Source: a virus
Virus record (IMG/VR): IMGVR_UViG_3300031841_002219
Span: 1-55,218 of that record
DNA length: 55,218 bases
Strand: one strand, 5' to 3'
The stretch's first letter is position 1; each line of letters begins with the position of its first letter. The translations under genes and the position numbers were made by a program. The notes beneath the pieces were generated by a model. It ran no database searches. It was not told the origin of the DNA and saw only the letters and a list, made by a program, of their open reading frames with translations. This document shows positions 1 through 8,878 of this stretch, one piece after another.

Positions 1-2
1 AA

Positions 3-1301
3 TGGCAATCATACTTTGAAAAAGCACCTAGCACATCTGCACTAGCAGAAGCTAATGGTTCATCTAATGATGAAATCCATATAGTGGTAGTGGACGAAGA
101 CGGAAGCATTTCAGGAACAAAGAATACAGTTCTTGAGAGTTACGGTTTTGTCTCTCTAGCTTCAGACGCAAAAAATTTAAACGGAGATTCAAACTTTTAC
201 AGAGATGTAATAGAAAGAGAATCAGAATGGGTATATGTTACTTCACACTTGGCAGCAATTTTGGCAAGTAGTAGTACACTATACACATCTTCATCACTAG
301 GTTCGTTAAACCTAACACCCGACTTACCTCAGAAAACATCATTAAGTGGTGGTTCTGATGGAAGAATTCCTACAGCAGGACAAAAGTATGGTGCATGGCA
401 AGACCATTTCGAAGATGGAGAAACATCAAACATTTCATTCCTTATCGTAGGTTCCACAAGAACTGATAACGGAAGTGGAGTAGAACAAGATACCCTTGCA
501 GATTGGACAACAATCGTAAATCAGGGTATACTGGTATGTGAAAAACGTAAAGATTGTTTATTATTAGCATCACCAAGAAGAGCATCAGTTGTTAACGTTT
601 CATCAGAAGCGACCCAATTGTCAAACGTACTAGCGGACGTTAATACTGCATCAAGTTCTTCATTCTGTGTCTTTGACTCAGGTTGGTTATATGTCTATGA
701 TAAGTATAATGATAGATACGTTTATGTTCCTGCTAACGGACACACAGGTGGAATTATGGCAAGGTCAGACTTATTGAATGACCCATGGTTCTCACCAGCA
801 GGTTTCAACAGAGGACAATATCTTGGAGTAACTAAACTTGCATTTAATCCTAAGAAGGCATCAAGAGATGACTTGTATAGAGCAAGAGTTAACCCAGTGG
901 TAACATTCCCTGGCCAAGGAACTGTGTTGTTTGGAGATAAAACAGGACTTACACAACCATCAGCATTCGATAGAATTAACGTAAGAAGACTATTCATCGT
1001 CTTAGAGAAAGCAATTTCAGCAGCAGCTAAAGGAAGACTCTTTGAATTCAATGACGGATTCACAAGAGCACAATTTAGAAGTGCAATTGAACCTTTCTTG
1101 AGAGATGTTAAAAATAGAAAAGGTATTTACGACTTCTCAGTAGTATGTGATGAGTCAAACAATACTGATTCGGTGATAGATAGAAATGAATTTGTCGCAT
1201 CTATCTTCATTAAACCAGCTAAATCTATTAATTTCATCACACTTAACTTCGTTGCCGCAAGGACTGGTGTTGAGTTTGAAGAACTTTATGGTGCAATCTA
1301 A
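3..1301 (+). CDS. 18: Tail sheath protein (gp18-like), 5' truncated
   Basis: This is the C-terminal part (432 residues) of the contractile tail sheath; T4 gp18 has 659 residues. The reading frame is open from base 3, so the start lies before the window, and the internal GTG at 84 is not a real start. Visible family features are the opening segment W-Q-S-Y-F-E-K-A-P-S-T-S followed by N-D-E-I-H-I-V-V-V-D-E-D-G, and a C-terminal 'RFEFND..TRAQFR..IEPFL' type segment common to phage sheath proteins. The sheath surrounds the tail tube and contracts on infection. The tube gene follows 10 nt downstream with a Shine-Dalgarno AAGGAG, as in T4. Identity is from recognised family pattern and from synteny. 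Confidence 0.93.
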   Translation, partial: WQSYFEKAPSTSALAEANGSSNDEIHIVVVDEDGSISGTKNTVLESYGFVSLASDAKNLNGDSNFYRDVIERESEWVYVTSHLAAILASSSTLYTSSSLGSLNLTPDLPQKTSLSGGSDGRIPTAGQKYGAWQDHFEDGETSNISFLIVGSTRTDNGSGVEQDTLADWTTIVNQGILVCEKRKDCLLLASPRRASVVNVSSEATQLSNVLADVNTASSSSFCVFDSGWLYVYDKYNDRYVYVPANGHTGGIMARSDLLNDPWFSPAGFNRGQYLGVTKLAFNPKKASRDDLYRARVNPVVTFPGQGTVLFGDKTGLTQPSAFDRINVRRLFIVLEKAISAAAKGRLFEFNDGFTRAQFRSAIEPFLRDVKNRKGIYDFSVVCDESNNTDSVIDRNEFVASIFIKPAKSINFITLNFVAARTGVEFEELYGAI

Positions 1302-1311
1302 GGAGTAAACA

Positions 1312-1809
1312 ATGGCAAGTATAGACAGTTTTAAAGCACAATTACTCGGTGGAGGCCCAAGAGCAAATAGATTTAAGGTTTTCCTACCTAGGTCAGGTGG
1401 AAAGATTGAGTTCCTTTGTAAGGCAGCTCAGATTCCAGCATCAACTATCCCAGCATTTGAAGTGAACTTTCGAGGTTCAAAACTTAAAATCGCAGGTGAT
1501 AGAACATTTGAAGATTGGACTGTTTCAATCATCAATGATGTAGAATTCTCTGCAAGAACAGCTCTTGAAGCATGGCAGAGAGATATCCAAGAACTAGATT
1601 CAGGAGAAGGTTTAACATCACTAGACTATCTATTGGATAGGGCTTTCGTTGAACAATTAAACAAAGACGATACTGTGTTGGCAAGATATGAGTTCTTCAA
1701 CATGTTCCCTAACAATATTGGTGAAATCGCATTAGATTACGATACAACCGACCAGTTGGAGACATTTGATGTCACATTCTCATATTCACACTGGCAGAGA
1801 GTCGTTTAA
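1312..1809 (+). CDS. 19: Tail tube protein (gp19-like)
   Basis: This 165-residue protein matches the length of T4 gp19 (163). It forms stacked hexameric rings of the inner tail tube through which DNA passes. It has the family pattern 'RANRFKVFLP' near the N-terminus, then 'KAAQIPASTIP', and the C-terminal 'YDTTDQLETFDVTFSYSHW'. ATG 1312 is preceded by AAGGAGTAAAC. It sits directly after the sheath gene and before the portal gene, the canonical T4 order. A second gene with the same fold pattern is at 7867. Confidence 0.95.
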   Translation: MASIDSFKAQLLGGGPRANRFKVFLPRSGGKIEFLCKAAQIPASTIPAFEVNFRGSKLKIAGDRTFEDWTVSIINDVEFSARTALEAWQRDIQELDSGEGLTSLDYLLDRAFVEQLNKDDTVLARYEFFNMFPNNIGEIALDYDTTDQLETFDVTFSYSHWQRVV

Positions 1810-1822
1810 ATTAGAAGGATTA

Positions 1823-1852
1823 TACTCTCCTAGACACATGTTTAGGGGAGTA
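1823..1852 (+). other. Hairpin after the tail tube gene
   Basis: A 10-bp inverted repeat (TACTCTCCTA / TAGGGGAGTA, one G-U pair) with a 10-nt loop lies between the tail tube and portal genes. The 3' arm runs into the late promoter at 1851. No U-tract follows, so it is not a textbook terminator; it may stabilise the upstream mRNA 3' end. Confidence 0.55.
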
Positions 1853-1858
1853 TAAATA
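1851..1858 (+). promoter_or_regulatory. T4-type late promoter for the portal operon
   Basis: Exact TATAAATA, the T4 late promoter box read by gp55-bound RNA polymerase. It lies 8 nt before the portal ATG, so the predicted leader is only about 3 nt. Confidence 0.75.
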
Positions 1859-1866
1859 CATATATT

Positions 1867-3390
1867 ATGGAACTATTTGGATTCGAGATAACTCGTAAAA
1901 CAGAAACACAACAAGGGAAAGAGAAAGTCTCGGCCCCTTCATTCGTACCACCAGTTGAGGATGACGGAACCCCCGTTATTCAACAACAAGCAGGGTATGT
2001 CTCAGGTGCAGCTTATGGTGCATATGTTGACATGGAAGGTGGTATCAAAAATGAGGTTGAACTCATTAGAAGGTATCGTGAAATATCATTGATACCCGAA
2101 TGTGACTCTGCTATTGAAGACATTGTCAACGAGTGTATCACTTCTGATGTCAAGGATAATATAGTATCTCTCGACTTGAGTAGAGTAAAGTTGACTGCAA
2201 ACATAAAGTCAAAGATTCAAGAAGAGTTTGATTATCTTCTCCACCTAATGAAGTTCCCTCAGAACTCTCATGAATTATTCAGAAAATGGTACGTTGATGG
2301 AAGGATTTACTTCCATAAAGTCGTGGACAAAAAAAATGTAAAGAAAGGTATTGTGGACTTGAGAAACATTGACCCTCTCAAGATTAAGAAAGTCAGAAAC
2401 GTTGAAAAAGAAAAAGACGCAACTACCAAGATAGAAAAGATTAAGAAAGTTGAAGAGTTCTTTATGTTCAACGATAAAGGATTCAACAAGACAGGTACCA
2501 GTGATGGTACAACTATGAGGATTGCACCCGAAGCTGTAACATATACAACATCGGGACTATTAGACTATAGTAAGAATGTAGTAATAGGATATCTTCATAA
2601 GGCATTGAAGACTGCAAATCAGTTATCAATGATGGAGGATGCACTTGTTATATACAGAATCACAAGAGCTCCTGAGAGAAGAATTTATTACATTGATGTA
2701 GGTAACCTTCCAAAAGCAAAGGCAGAACAGTACCTTGCAGATGTGATGAACAAGTATAGAAATAAACTTGTTTATAATGCAGCTACAGGGGAAATCAAAG
2801 ACGACAGAAAACATATGTCGATGATGGAAGATTACTGGTTACCACGTAGAGAAGGTGGTAGAGGTACAGAGATAACAACTCTGCCTGGCGGACAAAATCT
2901 GTCAGAGATTGAAGATGTCGAATACTTCAAGAAGAAGTTATACAAGTCTTTAAGTGTACCTATCTCTAGATTAGAATCCGATGCTGGATTCTCTTTAGGA
3001 AGAGCATCAGAGATTAATAGGGATGAACTTAAATTTAATAAGTTCACCAACAGACTTCAAATGAAGTTTTCAAGAGTGTTTACTGATATCTTAAGAACTC
3101 AGTTAATACTCAAGAACGTTGTAAAACCCGAAGAGTTTGACGGTTTTGCAGATTTTATTAAGTATGATTTTGCATCAGACAATCACTTTACAGAGTTGAA
3201 GGATGCAGAAATCATGAGAGAGAGAATGGATACAATGTCAAACGTATCAGAATACGTAGGTAAGTATTTCTCAATCGAATATGTAAGAAAAAACATTCTT
3301 ATGCAATCTGAAGATGATGTCGAAAAGATGGACATACAGATTAAAAAAGAAAAAGAAGAAGGTCTCTATGGAGATGACGAGGAGTTTTAA
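1867..3390 (+). CDS. 20: Portal vertex protein (gp20-like)
   Basis: A 507-residue portal protein, close to T4 gp20 (524). The dodecameric portal sits at one head vertex, nucleates prohead assembly and forms the DNA entry and exit channel. Recognisable segments are 'RRYREISLIPECDSAIEDIVNE', 'YRITRAPERRIYYIDVGNLPK', 'KYRNKLVYNA.TGEIKDD', the 'MMEDYWLPRREGGRGTEI' block and 'LSEIEDVEYFKKKLYKSL'. It begins the head operon and its stop codon overlaps the next start (TAATG). The late promoter and hairpin lie immediately upstream. Confidence 0.96.
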   Translation: MELFGFEITRKTETQQGKEKVSAPSFVPPVEDDGTPVIQQQAGYVSGAAYGAYVDMEGGIKNEVELIRRYREISLIPECDSAIEDIVNECITSDVKDNIVSLDLSRVKLTANIKSKIQEEFDYLLHLMKFPQNSHELFRKWYVDGRIYFHKVVDKKNVKKGIVDLRNIDPLKIKKVRNVEKEKDATTKIEKIKKVEEFFMFNDKGFNKTGTSDGTTMRIAPEAVTYTTSGLLDYSKNVVIGYLHKALKTANQLSMMEDALVIYRITRAPERRIYYIDVGNLPKAKAEQYLADVMNKYRNKLVYNAATGEIKDDRKHMSMMEDYWLPRREGGRGTEITTLPGGQNLSEIEDVEYFKKKLYKSLSVPISRLESDAGFSLGRASEINRDELKFNKFTNRLQMKFSRVFTDILRTQLILKNVVKPEEFDGFADFIKYDFASDNHFTELKDAEIMRERMDTMSNVSEYVGKYFSIEYVRKNILMQSEDDVEKMDIQIKKEKEEGLYGDDEEF

Positions 3391-3569
3391 TGAGTAAAGA
3401 AATTGTAAATAGTATTGAACGTGGTGAATTAAATGATGCAAAAGACCAAATCATGCAAACACTCAATCAGAAAGCTGCAGAAGTAGTTGACATGAAGAGA
3501 GTTGAACAGTCTATGGACTGGATGAATGCATCAGAGGTAGAAGAAACTCCACTGGAAAAAGAAGAATAA
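3390..3569 (+). CDS. Small prohead core protein (gp67-like position)
   Basis: A 59-residue ORF begins in the TAATG overlap with the portal stop and ends in a TAATG overlap with the next gene. The product is polar and predicted helical (KEIVNSIERGELNDAKDQIM) with an acidic tail rich in Glu. T4 has gp67, a small prohead core protein, at this exact place between genes 20 and 68. The assignment rests on position, size and coupled start; I cannot show sequence homology to gp67. Confidence 0.65.
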   Translation: MSKEIVNSIERGELNDAKDQIMQTLNQKAAEVVDMKRVEQSMDWMNASEVEETPLEKEE

Positions 3570-3865
3570 TGAAAACATTTTCTCAATTAACTAGAGATTT
3601 ACATGAGGCAAAAATGAAGTTGCCTACTGGACACTCAGAAATTAAAGTTGAGAGAATGAGAGTAGGTGGTAAAAACTATGATGTCACTTACTCACAAAAA
3701 GGTCGTGAAGTATATGCATACATCAACGATAACGAAACAGGCCCTTATAGGAACATGAAGGAAGCAGAGAAGTCAGTAAAAGATATGTCTAAACTGTTCA
3801 AACAAATGAACTTTGAGGGAGTAGAAATAGAGGAGATTTTCAATGAAATTAATTTCAGAGTTTAA
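3569..3865 (+). CDS. Prohead core protein (gp68-like)
   Basis: A 98-residue protein in the T4 gene 68 position, translationally coupled on both sides: TAATG upstream, and a 23-nt overlap with the protease gene. The N-terminus MKTFSQLTRDLHEAK resembles T4 capsid-targeting leaders and holds L-H-E|A at residues 11-14, which fits the T4 prohead protease rule (L/I)-x-E|(A/G/S). The middle, 'KVERMRVGGKNYDVTYSQKG', looks like a small beta domain. It is probably part of the scaffold core and processed during head maturation. Function is inferred from context. Confidence 0.65.
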   Translation: MKTFSQLTRDLHEAKMKLPTGHSEIKVERMRVGGKNYDVTYSQKGREVYAYINDNETGPYRNMKEAEKSVKDMSKLFKQMNFEGVEIEEIFNEINFRV

Positions 3866-4490
3866 CGATATAATTACACCTATCACTGAATCGAAAGAAG
3901 ATGGGAGTAAAGATTACTTCATTGAAGGGATTTTTATTCAATCAGAGATAAAGAACAGAAATGGGAGAGTATATCCCAAAAAAATAATACAAGAAGAAGT
4001 AGCACGTTACAATAGAGAGTTCGTACAGAAATCACGTGCATTCGGAGAGTTAGGTCATCCCGATGGCCCAACAATCAATTTGGACAAGGTGTCCCACTTA
4101 ATTCAATCATTGGAAGAAGATGGTAACAATTACGTAGGACGTGCAAAAGTTTTATCTACACCAAACGGTCAAATCGTCAGAAACCTCATTGATGACGGTG
4201 CGAAACTTGGTGTTTCATCTAGAGGTCTAGGTTCACTAGAACAAAGGAATGGAGCTCAATACGTTAAAGATGATTTTCAATTAGCAACGGCAGGAGATAT
4301 TGTTGCCGACCCATCCGCTCCCGAGGCATTTGTCGAAGGAATCATGGAAGGTGTTGAATGGATTTTCGAAAACGGTGTACTAAAAGCAGTGGAAGCAGAG
4401 AAGATGAGAGACCAACTTTTATCTGCCAAACTGAATAAATTAGAGGAAACAAAGTTAAATTTATGGAAAAAGTTTGTTGAAAGTTTATAA
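3843..4490 (+). CDS. 21: Prohead core protease (gp21-like)
   Basis: A 215-residue serine protease that degrades the scaffold and trims head proteins during maturation (T4 gp21, 212 residues). Catalytic candidates are H72 in 'AFGELGHPDG' and S125/S126 in 'KLGVSSRGLG', both typical of the herpes/T4 prohead protease group. The N-terminus contains I-T-E|S (residues 14-17), a plausible self-processing site. The neighbouring scaffold and capsid genes carry the matching cleavage motifs. The start overlaps the previous gene by 23 nt. Confidence 0.95.
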   Translation: MKLISEFNDIITPITESKEDGSKDYFIEGIFIQSEIKNRNGRVYPKKIIQEEVARYNREFVQKSRAFGELGHPDGPTINLDKVSHLIQSLEEDGNNYVGRAKVLSTPNGQIVRNLIDDGAKLGVSSRGLGSLEQRNGAQYVKDDFQLATAGDIVADPSAPEAFVEGIMEGVEWIFENGVLKAVEAEKMRDQLLSAKLNKLEETKLNLWKKFVESL

Positions 4491-4492
4491 GA

Positions 4493-4500
4493 TATAAATA
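4493..4500 (+). promoter_or_regulatory. T4-type late promoter for scaffold/capsid
   Basis: Exact TATAAATA 29 nt before the scaffold ATG. The scaffold gene has its own Shine-Dalgarno (AGGAG), so this promoter gives a conventional leader of about 24 nt and could drive scaffold and major capsid at high level. Confidence 0.75.
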
Positions 4501-4529
4501 CAACTAAACAGACCATAACAGGAGAAATT

Positions 4530-5906
4530 ATGTCTAACTTAGAAAAAATGATAGCAGAAGAGATGAAAAAAGACAGTTCTGCACCTGTGGCGAAAGCCGA
4601 GAAGGGTGATGCAAAACCTGTCAAACAAGGTTCATCAGACGCTGCTGAAATTGGTTCAGGTAAGGGCGAAATTGTGAAGCCTGAAGAAAATCCTGTTGAC
4701 AAAGCTGTTAAATCCGTTAAAGGTGCAGAAGCTGGGTCAAAGGAAATCTCAGGAGACCCACAACAAAAAGGTGAAGCACCTGCCGAAAAACAACCAAACT
4801 TAAAGAAAGTAAAAGAAGAAGAAGATTCTGAAGAGTCAAAACCTTCAAAAATGGAAATGATTAAGTCTATGGTTTCAGCAATGAAAGACATGGACAAAGA
4901 AAAACTCATGGCAATGTATATGAAGTCATCTAAAGATATGGAAGAAGAAGTTGAAATATCTGAAGATTCTACTAAAGCAGAAATTGCTAGAGCATTCGTT
5001 GAAATGATGAAGAAGAAAGACGAAGACGATGTAGAAGAGTCATTCAATACTCTATTCGTTGAAGATTCACACGAAGAAGAGGAAGAAGACGAAGACGAAG
5101 ATGAAAACAAAAAAGAGTCAACTAAGAAAGAAGAAGTCGAAGTTGAATCATCTCTTGTTGACATCGAAGTTGACGAAGACTTAGCTGCAATATCTGAATC
5201 ACTTGACCTTTCTGAAGAGAATACAGAAAAAGCTAAAACAATTTTCAAAGCTGCAATTAATTCAAAAGCAGCAGAAATCAATGAACAACTCAAATCTCAA
5301 TACGAGAACGAGTTGAAAACCACAGTTGATTCCGTCAAATCTGATTTGACAGAAGCAGTTGATAAGTACCTTTCATATGTCGCTGAAGAGTGGGCAAAAG
5401 AAAACGAACTTGCAATTGAACGTGGTTTAAGGTCTGAAATGACTGAGAACTTTATAGACGGTCTGAAAACATTGTTCACTGAACATTATGTTGACGTACC
5501 TGAAGATAAGTACAACGTTATTGACGAACTTGCAAACAAACTCGATGACATGGAACTAAAACTCGATGCAGAAGTTTCCAAGAATATGGAAATGACTGAA
5601 GAGATGGATTCATTAAAACGAGCAAACGTAATCAGAGAAGCTAGTGATAGTCTATCTGATTCACAATCAGAAAAACTTTCTTCATTATGTGAAGGAGTAG
5701 ACTTCAAAGATATCGAAGACTTTAGTGATAAAGTTAACGAACTCAAAGAAGCATACTTCCCAGCATCTGAAAAAGAAAGTATTTCAGAAGAAACCCTAGA
5801 AATAGAAGGGATTGGTACTCTTGAAGAGGAATCTTCAGAACCAGTACTTGACCCATCCATGTCTAGGTATGCTAGCGCATTAAGTAAACTAAAACCACTA
5901 GGTTAA
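4530..5906 (+). CDS. 22: Prohead scaffold protein (gp22-like)
   Basis: A 458-residue, very acidic, Glu/Lys-rich, mostly helical protein, longer than T4 gp22 (269). It forms the inner scaffolding core on which the capsid shell assembles and is later digested. A run of about 15 acidic residues lies near residues 183-198. The middle third, with 'LSEENTEKAKTIFKAAINSKAAEINEQL' type heptads, is the conserved scaffold core. I-S-E|S ('AAISESLDL') fits the prohead protease rule. It lies between the protease and major capsid genes. The extra length comes from the low-complexity N-terminal half. Confidence 0.92.
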   Translation: MSNLEKMIAEEMKKDSSAPVAKAEKGDAKPVKQGSSDAAEIGSGKGEIVKPEENPVDKAVKSVKGAEAGSKEISGDPQQKGEAPAEKQPNLKKVKEEEDSEESKPSKMEMIKSMVSAMKDMDKEKLMAMYMKSSKDMEEEVEISEDSTKAEIARAFVEMMKKKDEDDVEESFNTLFVEDSHEEEEEDEDEDENKKESTKKEEVEVESSLVDIEVDEDLAAISESLDLSEENTEKAKTIFKAAINSKAAEINEQLKSQYENELKTTVDSVKSDLTEAVDKYLSYVAEEWAKENELAIERGLRSEMTENFIDGLKTLFTEHYVDVPEDKYNVIDELANKLDDMELKLDAEVSKNMEMTEEMDSLKRANVIREASDSLSDSQSEKLSSLCEGVDFKDIEDFSDKVNELKEAYFPASEKESISEETLEIEGIGTLEEESSEPVLDPSMSRYASALSKLKPLG

Positions 5907-5923
5907 TTTCAAGGAGAAAAAAA

Positions 5924-7234
5924 ATGTTCTTATCAGAAGATTTACAAAAGAAATGGGAACCTATCTTAGAGCATTCCGATTTACCAAAAATCGAGGACAA
6001 CTACAAGAGAGCAGTCACAGCTGTTATCTTGGAGAACCAAGAGAATGCATTAAACGAAGATAGAGCAACCCTATCGGAAGCAGCTCCATTGAATGCAACT
6101 GGTTCAAGTGCAATTAGCAACTGGGAACCAATCCTTATTTCATTGGTTAGAAGAGCAATGCCAAATCTCGTAGCTTACGACATTTGCGGTGTTCAACCAA
6201 TGACTGGCCCTACAGGTCTTATCTTCGCTATGAAAGCAAGATATAACGACTATCCGTCAGCGGGTAGAGAGGGTAAATCAGAAGCATTAGGAATCAACGA
6301 ACCCGTTTCATCATATTCAAGTGCAGCACAATCGACAGCAGCAGGCGCACAGCAAGCAGCTATCGGTGACCCATTTGATACATCATCACCATCATACGAA
6401 TCAACAACTGGTTCAGGTATGTCTACAGCAACTGCTGAAGCATTGGGTGACGCATCAAATAATAGTTTTGCAGAAATGTCTTTCACAATTGAGAAAGCAA
6501 CTGTAACTGCTAAGTCAAGAGCACTTAAAGCTGAATACACATTAGAATTAGCACAAGACCTTAAAGCAATTCATGGTCTTGACGCTGAGTCAGAACTTGC
6601 TAACATTCTTTCATCAGAAATTTTAGCAGAAATAAATAGAGAAGTTGTAAGAAGTGTTAACCTTCAAGCAAAAACTGGAGCAGCAGACACTGCATCACCC
6701 GGCACATTCAACCTAGACGTTGATGCTAACGGTAGATGGTCAGTTGAGAAGTTCAAAGGTCTATTATTCCAAATCGAAAGAGAATCAAACAGTATAGCTA
6801 AAGAATCAAGAAGAGGTAAAGGTAACTTTATCCTATGTTCTTCAGACGTAGCATCTGCTCTTTCAATGGCAGGAGTATTAGATTATGCACCAGCTTTAGC
6901 AACTAACTTAAACGTAGACGACACAGGTAATACATTTGCTGGTGTTCTTAACGGAAGAGTAAAGGTCTATATTGACCCTTATGCATCTGTTAACTACCTA
7001 ACAGTTGGTTACAGAGGTTCAAACCCATACGACGCAGGTATGTTCTATTGCCCATACGTTCCATTGCAAATGGTACGTGCAGTTGGTGAGAACACATTCC
7101 AACCAAAAATCGGTTTCAAAACTAGATATGGAATGATTTCAAACCCATTCGTTGGTAATGCACCAGCAAGTGGACTTGCATCAAATGGTTCTAACTTCTA
7201 CTATAGAAAAATGGCTGTAAGCAATATTCTATAA
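5924..7234 (+). CDS. 23: Major capsid protein (gp23-like)
   Basis: A 436-residue HK97-fold shell protein (T4 gp23 has 521). The N-terminal propeptide ends at L-S-E|A (residues 50-53, 'RATLSEAAPL'), the expected prohead protease site, leaving a mature protein of about 384 residues. The family block 'ISNWEPILISLVRRAMPNL' followed by 'YDICGVQPMTGPTGLIFAM' is plain, as is the C-terminal 'KTRYGMISNPF'. AAGGAG precedes the ATG. A strong intrinsic terminator follows the gene. Confidence 0.97.
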   Translation: MFLSEDLQKKWEPILEHSDLPKIEDNYKRAVTAVILENQENALNEDRATLSEAAPLNATGSSAISNWEPILISLVRRAMPNLVAYDICGVQPMTGPTGLIFAMKARYNDYPSAGREGKSEALGINEPVSSYSSAAQSTAAGAQQAAIGDPFDTSSPSYESTTGSGMSTATAEALGDASNNSFAEMSFTIEKATVTAKSRALKAEYTLELAQDLKAIHGLDAESELANILSSEILAEINREVVRSVNLQAKTGAADTASPGTFNLDVDANGRWSVEKFKGLLFQIERESNSIAKESRRGKGNFILCSSDVASALSMAGVLDYAPALATNLNVDDTGNTFAGVLNGRVKVYIDPYASVNYLTVGYRGSNPYDAGMFYCPYVPLQMVRAVGENTFQPKIGFKTRYGMISNPFVGNAPASGLASNGSNFYYRKMAVSNIL

Positions 7235-7253
7235 TTAAAAGTTTTAACTTTTA

Positions 7254-7281
7254 AAAAGGACTCTTCGGAGTCCTTTTTTTT
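7254..7281 (+). terminator. Rho-independent terminator after major capsid
   Basis: A 10-bp stem (AAAAGGACTC / GAGTCCTTTT) with a UUCG tetraloop is followed by an unbroken T run. It is a strong intrinsic terminator closing the head operon. Confidence 0.93.
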
Positions 7282-7284
7282 GCA

Positions 7285-7423
7285 CTAAATATAAGTAGTC
7301 ATTGAAGATATATCTCTAGGAGACGAATGTGATTCGATGGCGAGGCAGGTCAGGTATACATGGCACTGTCAAAGGTGACCCCCTTCGGGGGGTCTTATTA
7401 CACATACACACACAGGAGAAAAA
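7285..7423 (+). promoter_or_regulatory. CTAAATA box and structured leader
   Basis: Between the capsid terminator and the next gene are a CTAAATA box (7285-7291), a possible late promoter variant, and about 130 nt of leader. The leader contains a perfect 7-bp GACCCCC/GGGGGTC hairpin with a UUCG loop (7377-7394) but no U-run, then AGGAG before ATG 7424. The leader may fold further; no known element was recognised. Confidence 0.45.
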
Positions 7424-7642
7424 ATGAGTAATTCAGGAAAATCAGGGTTCGAAATCAGAGCCGACTTATTATCACAAGCAGAAGGTCTTTTGACCTCTAA
7501 TTATCAGAGGGAAGTTGACGCTATCTATGCACACAACGATTCATTCCCAAATGATAAGAAACCTTTACCACTAAGAGAAATCACTGGTGAAGAGGTTATT
7601 AGAGTTGCAAGACAACTGAATGAATTTGTGACTGAGAAATAA
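7424..7642 (+). CDS. Conserved small protein, unknown function
   Basis: A 72-residue acidic, predicted all-helical protein with a good Shine-Dalgarno (AGGAG). The segment 'GFEIRADLLSQAEGLL' resembles small proteins often found beside the capsid genes of marine T4-like phages, but I do not know a function. It ends just before a late promoter. It may be a head or decoration-related protein because of its place. Confidence 0.7.
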   Translation: MSNSGKSGFEIRADLLSQAEGLLTSNYQREVDAIYAHNDSFPNDKKPLPLREITGEEVIRVARQLNEFVTEK

Positions 7643-7650
7643 CATAAATA
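7643..7650 (+). promoter_or_regulatory. Late promoter variant, leaderless spacing
   Basis: CATAAATA ends exactly 5 nt before ATG 7656. In T4 the late box spans about -13 to -6, so the predicted transcription start is the A of the ATG. Confidence 0.65.
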
Positions 7651-7655
7651 CTACT

Positions 7656-7892
7656 ATGGACAAATACGAAAAACAAGTAACTATTAGTGAGGGGCCATTC
7701 GAAAGATATGCATTCCCTAATGGTGTAGAAACTAAAGACGTTCTATCTAGACAGATGAAAACACTTTATGTCCAAGACGGGTATTTGTGTGAGTCCATAG
7801 TAGACCGTACATACAGAGACAACGACTACCATGACACTGTAAAAAACAATAGGGTAATTAAATTAGATGACAATAAACACATCAGTTCTTAA
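7656..7892 (+). CDS. Unknown late protein
   Basis: A 78-residue protein read from a late promoter with leaderless spacing; there is no Shine-Dalgarno. It is rich in charged and aromatic residues with 'GPFERYAFPNGVETKDVL' in the first half. It overlaps the next, tail-tube-like gene by 26 nt, which suggests a structural or assembly role in the tail. No family recognised. Confidence 0.65.
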   Translation: MDKYEKQVTISEGPFERYAFPNGVETKDVLSRQMKTLYVQDGYLCESIVDRTYRDNDYHDTVKNNRVIKLDDNKHISS

Positions 7893-8394
7893 TCGAAATA
7901 ACTTTCGATTTCTAATCGACAGAATTCCAAACGTGGAATACTTCTGTAGGACTGTACAATTACCTGGCTTGTCATTCACTGAAACAATACAGGCAGCTGG
8001 TGTAGGTTTGGATGCTTTTTTTCCTGGCGATAAACTAGAATTTGAAACACTTCAAGTTCAGTTTTTAGTTGATGAGGATATGGCTAACTTTACTGAGATG
8101 TACAATTGGATGACATCAATCGTCCCACTAGACCCAGCAAATTATGACCCTGCTAAATCAGCAGAAACTGATAAACTAAATCGTTACACTTCAAACGACT
8201 TCTTATCTGAAATATCAGATGCAACACTAGTTGTAAATACAAACAAGAATATCGCAAATAAGTTTATCAGATTTCATGACATATTTCCCACATCTCTAAG
8301 TGGTGTAGAATTTCAATCGGGTGCAGATGGTGAAGCTGTAATATGTGATGTAACCTTTAGGATAGGTAGATATACTATAGAAACAAAGTCCTAA
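7867..8394 (+). CDS. Tail tube-fold protein (gp19/gp54-like)
   Basis: A 175-residue protein with the same pattern as the tail tube protein at 1312: 'NNFRFLIDRIPNVEYFCRTVQLPGL' near the start, then 'GDKLEFETLQVQFLVDEDM' and a C-terminal 'ICDVTFRIGRY'. T4-like tails have gp19-fold proteins at the tube-baseplate junction (gp54, gp48), so this may be a tube initiator or another tube-fold baseplate protein. Which one cannot be decided by eye. It overlaps the preceding late gene by 26 nt. Confidence 0.75.
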   Translation: MTINTSVLNRNNFRFLIDRIPNVEYFCRTVQLPGLSFTETIQAAGVGLDAFFPGDKLEFETLQVQFLVDEDMANFTEMYNWMTSIVPLDPANYDPAKSAETDKLNRYTSNDFLSEISDATLVVNTNKNIANKFIRFHDIFPTSLSGVEFQSGADGEAVICDVTFRIGRYTIETKS

Positions 8395-8399
8395 ATACC

Positions 8400-8428
8400 T
8401 TTACAAAACACACCTTTTAAGGTATAAT
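8400..8428 (+). promoter_or_regulatory. Sigma70-like promoter, leaderless spacing (uvsY)
   Basis: -35 TTTACA, 17-bp spacer, -10 TATAAT, then exactly 6 nt to ATG 8435. The predicted start of transcription is the start codon itself. A CTAAATA box (8391-8397) just upstream could give late expression. Confidence 0.7.
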
Positions 8429-8434
8429 TATATT

Positions 8435-8878
8435 ATGAATTTAGAACAACTAAAAGAAGAATGGAGTAAAGATACTCAAATTGATGACATCGAATTAGAT
8501 AAATCATCTCTTGAAGTTCCCAAACTCCATGCAAAATACTCAAGTCTTCTATCAGACAAATTAGTTACACTCAAAAAACTTCAATTAGAATTATCCAAGA
8601 TTACCAAACTAAAATGGTTATGGTATAGTGGTAAACTTTCACAAGAAGAAATTAACAAGTTAGGATGGGAAGATGACCCATTCGATGGTCTTAAAGTAAT
8701 GAAGTCAGATTACAACTACTACTTCAATGCAGATGACGATATTCAAAACTTAAATGGTAAGATTGAATATCTAAATGTCTGTATACAGTTCTTACAGAAG
8801 TGTATGGAAAACATAACTTGGAGACACCAAACAATCAAGAACACGATTGATTGGAGAAAATTTATGGCAGGACAATAA
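8435..8878 (+). CDS. uvsY: UvsY-like recombination mediator
   Basis: A 147-residue protein (T4 UvsY, 137). UvsY loads the UvsX recombinase onto single-stranded DNA coated with gp32. Family features are the N-terminal 'MNLEQLKEEWSKDTQID', the 'KLKWLWYSGKLS' block around residues 60-75 and the C-terminal 'TIDWRKFMAGQ', comparable with the end of T4 UvsY. It lies upstream of UvsW, with an oxygenase gene inserted between them. The mRNA is predicted to be leaderless. Confidence 0.88.
   Translation: MNLEQLKEEWSKDTQIDDIELDKSSLEVPKLHAKYSSLLSDKLVTLKKLQLELSKITKLKWLWYSGKLSQEEINKLGWEDDPFDGLKVMKSDYNYYFNADDDIQNLNGKIEYLNVCIQFLQKCMENITWRHQTIKNTIDWRKFMAGQ

Noticed and set aside
4277-5293. 338-codon open frame on the - strand
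   Set aside because: Ser-rich mirror of the Glu/Lys-rich scaffold gene (TCT/TCA opposite AGA/TGA-type codons); no promoter or Shine-Dalgarno.
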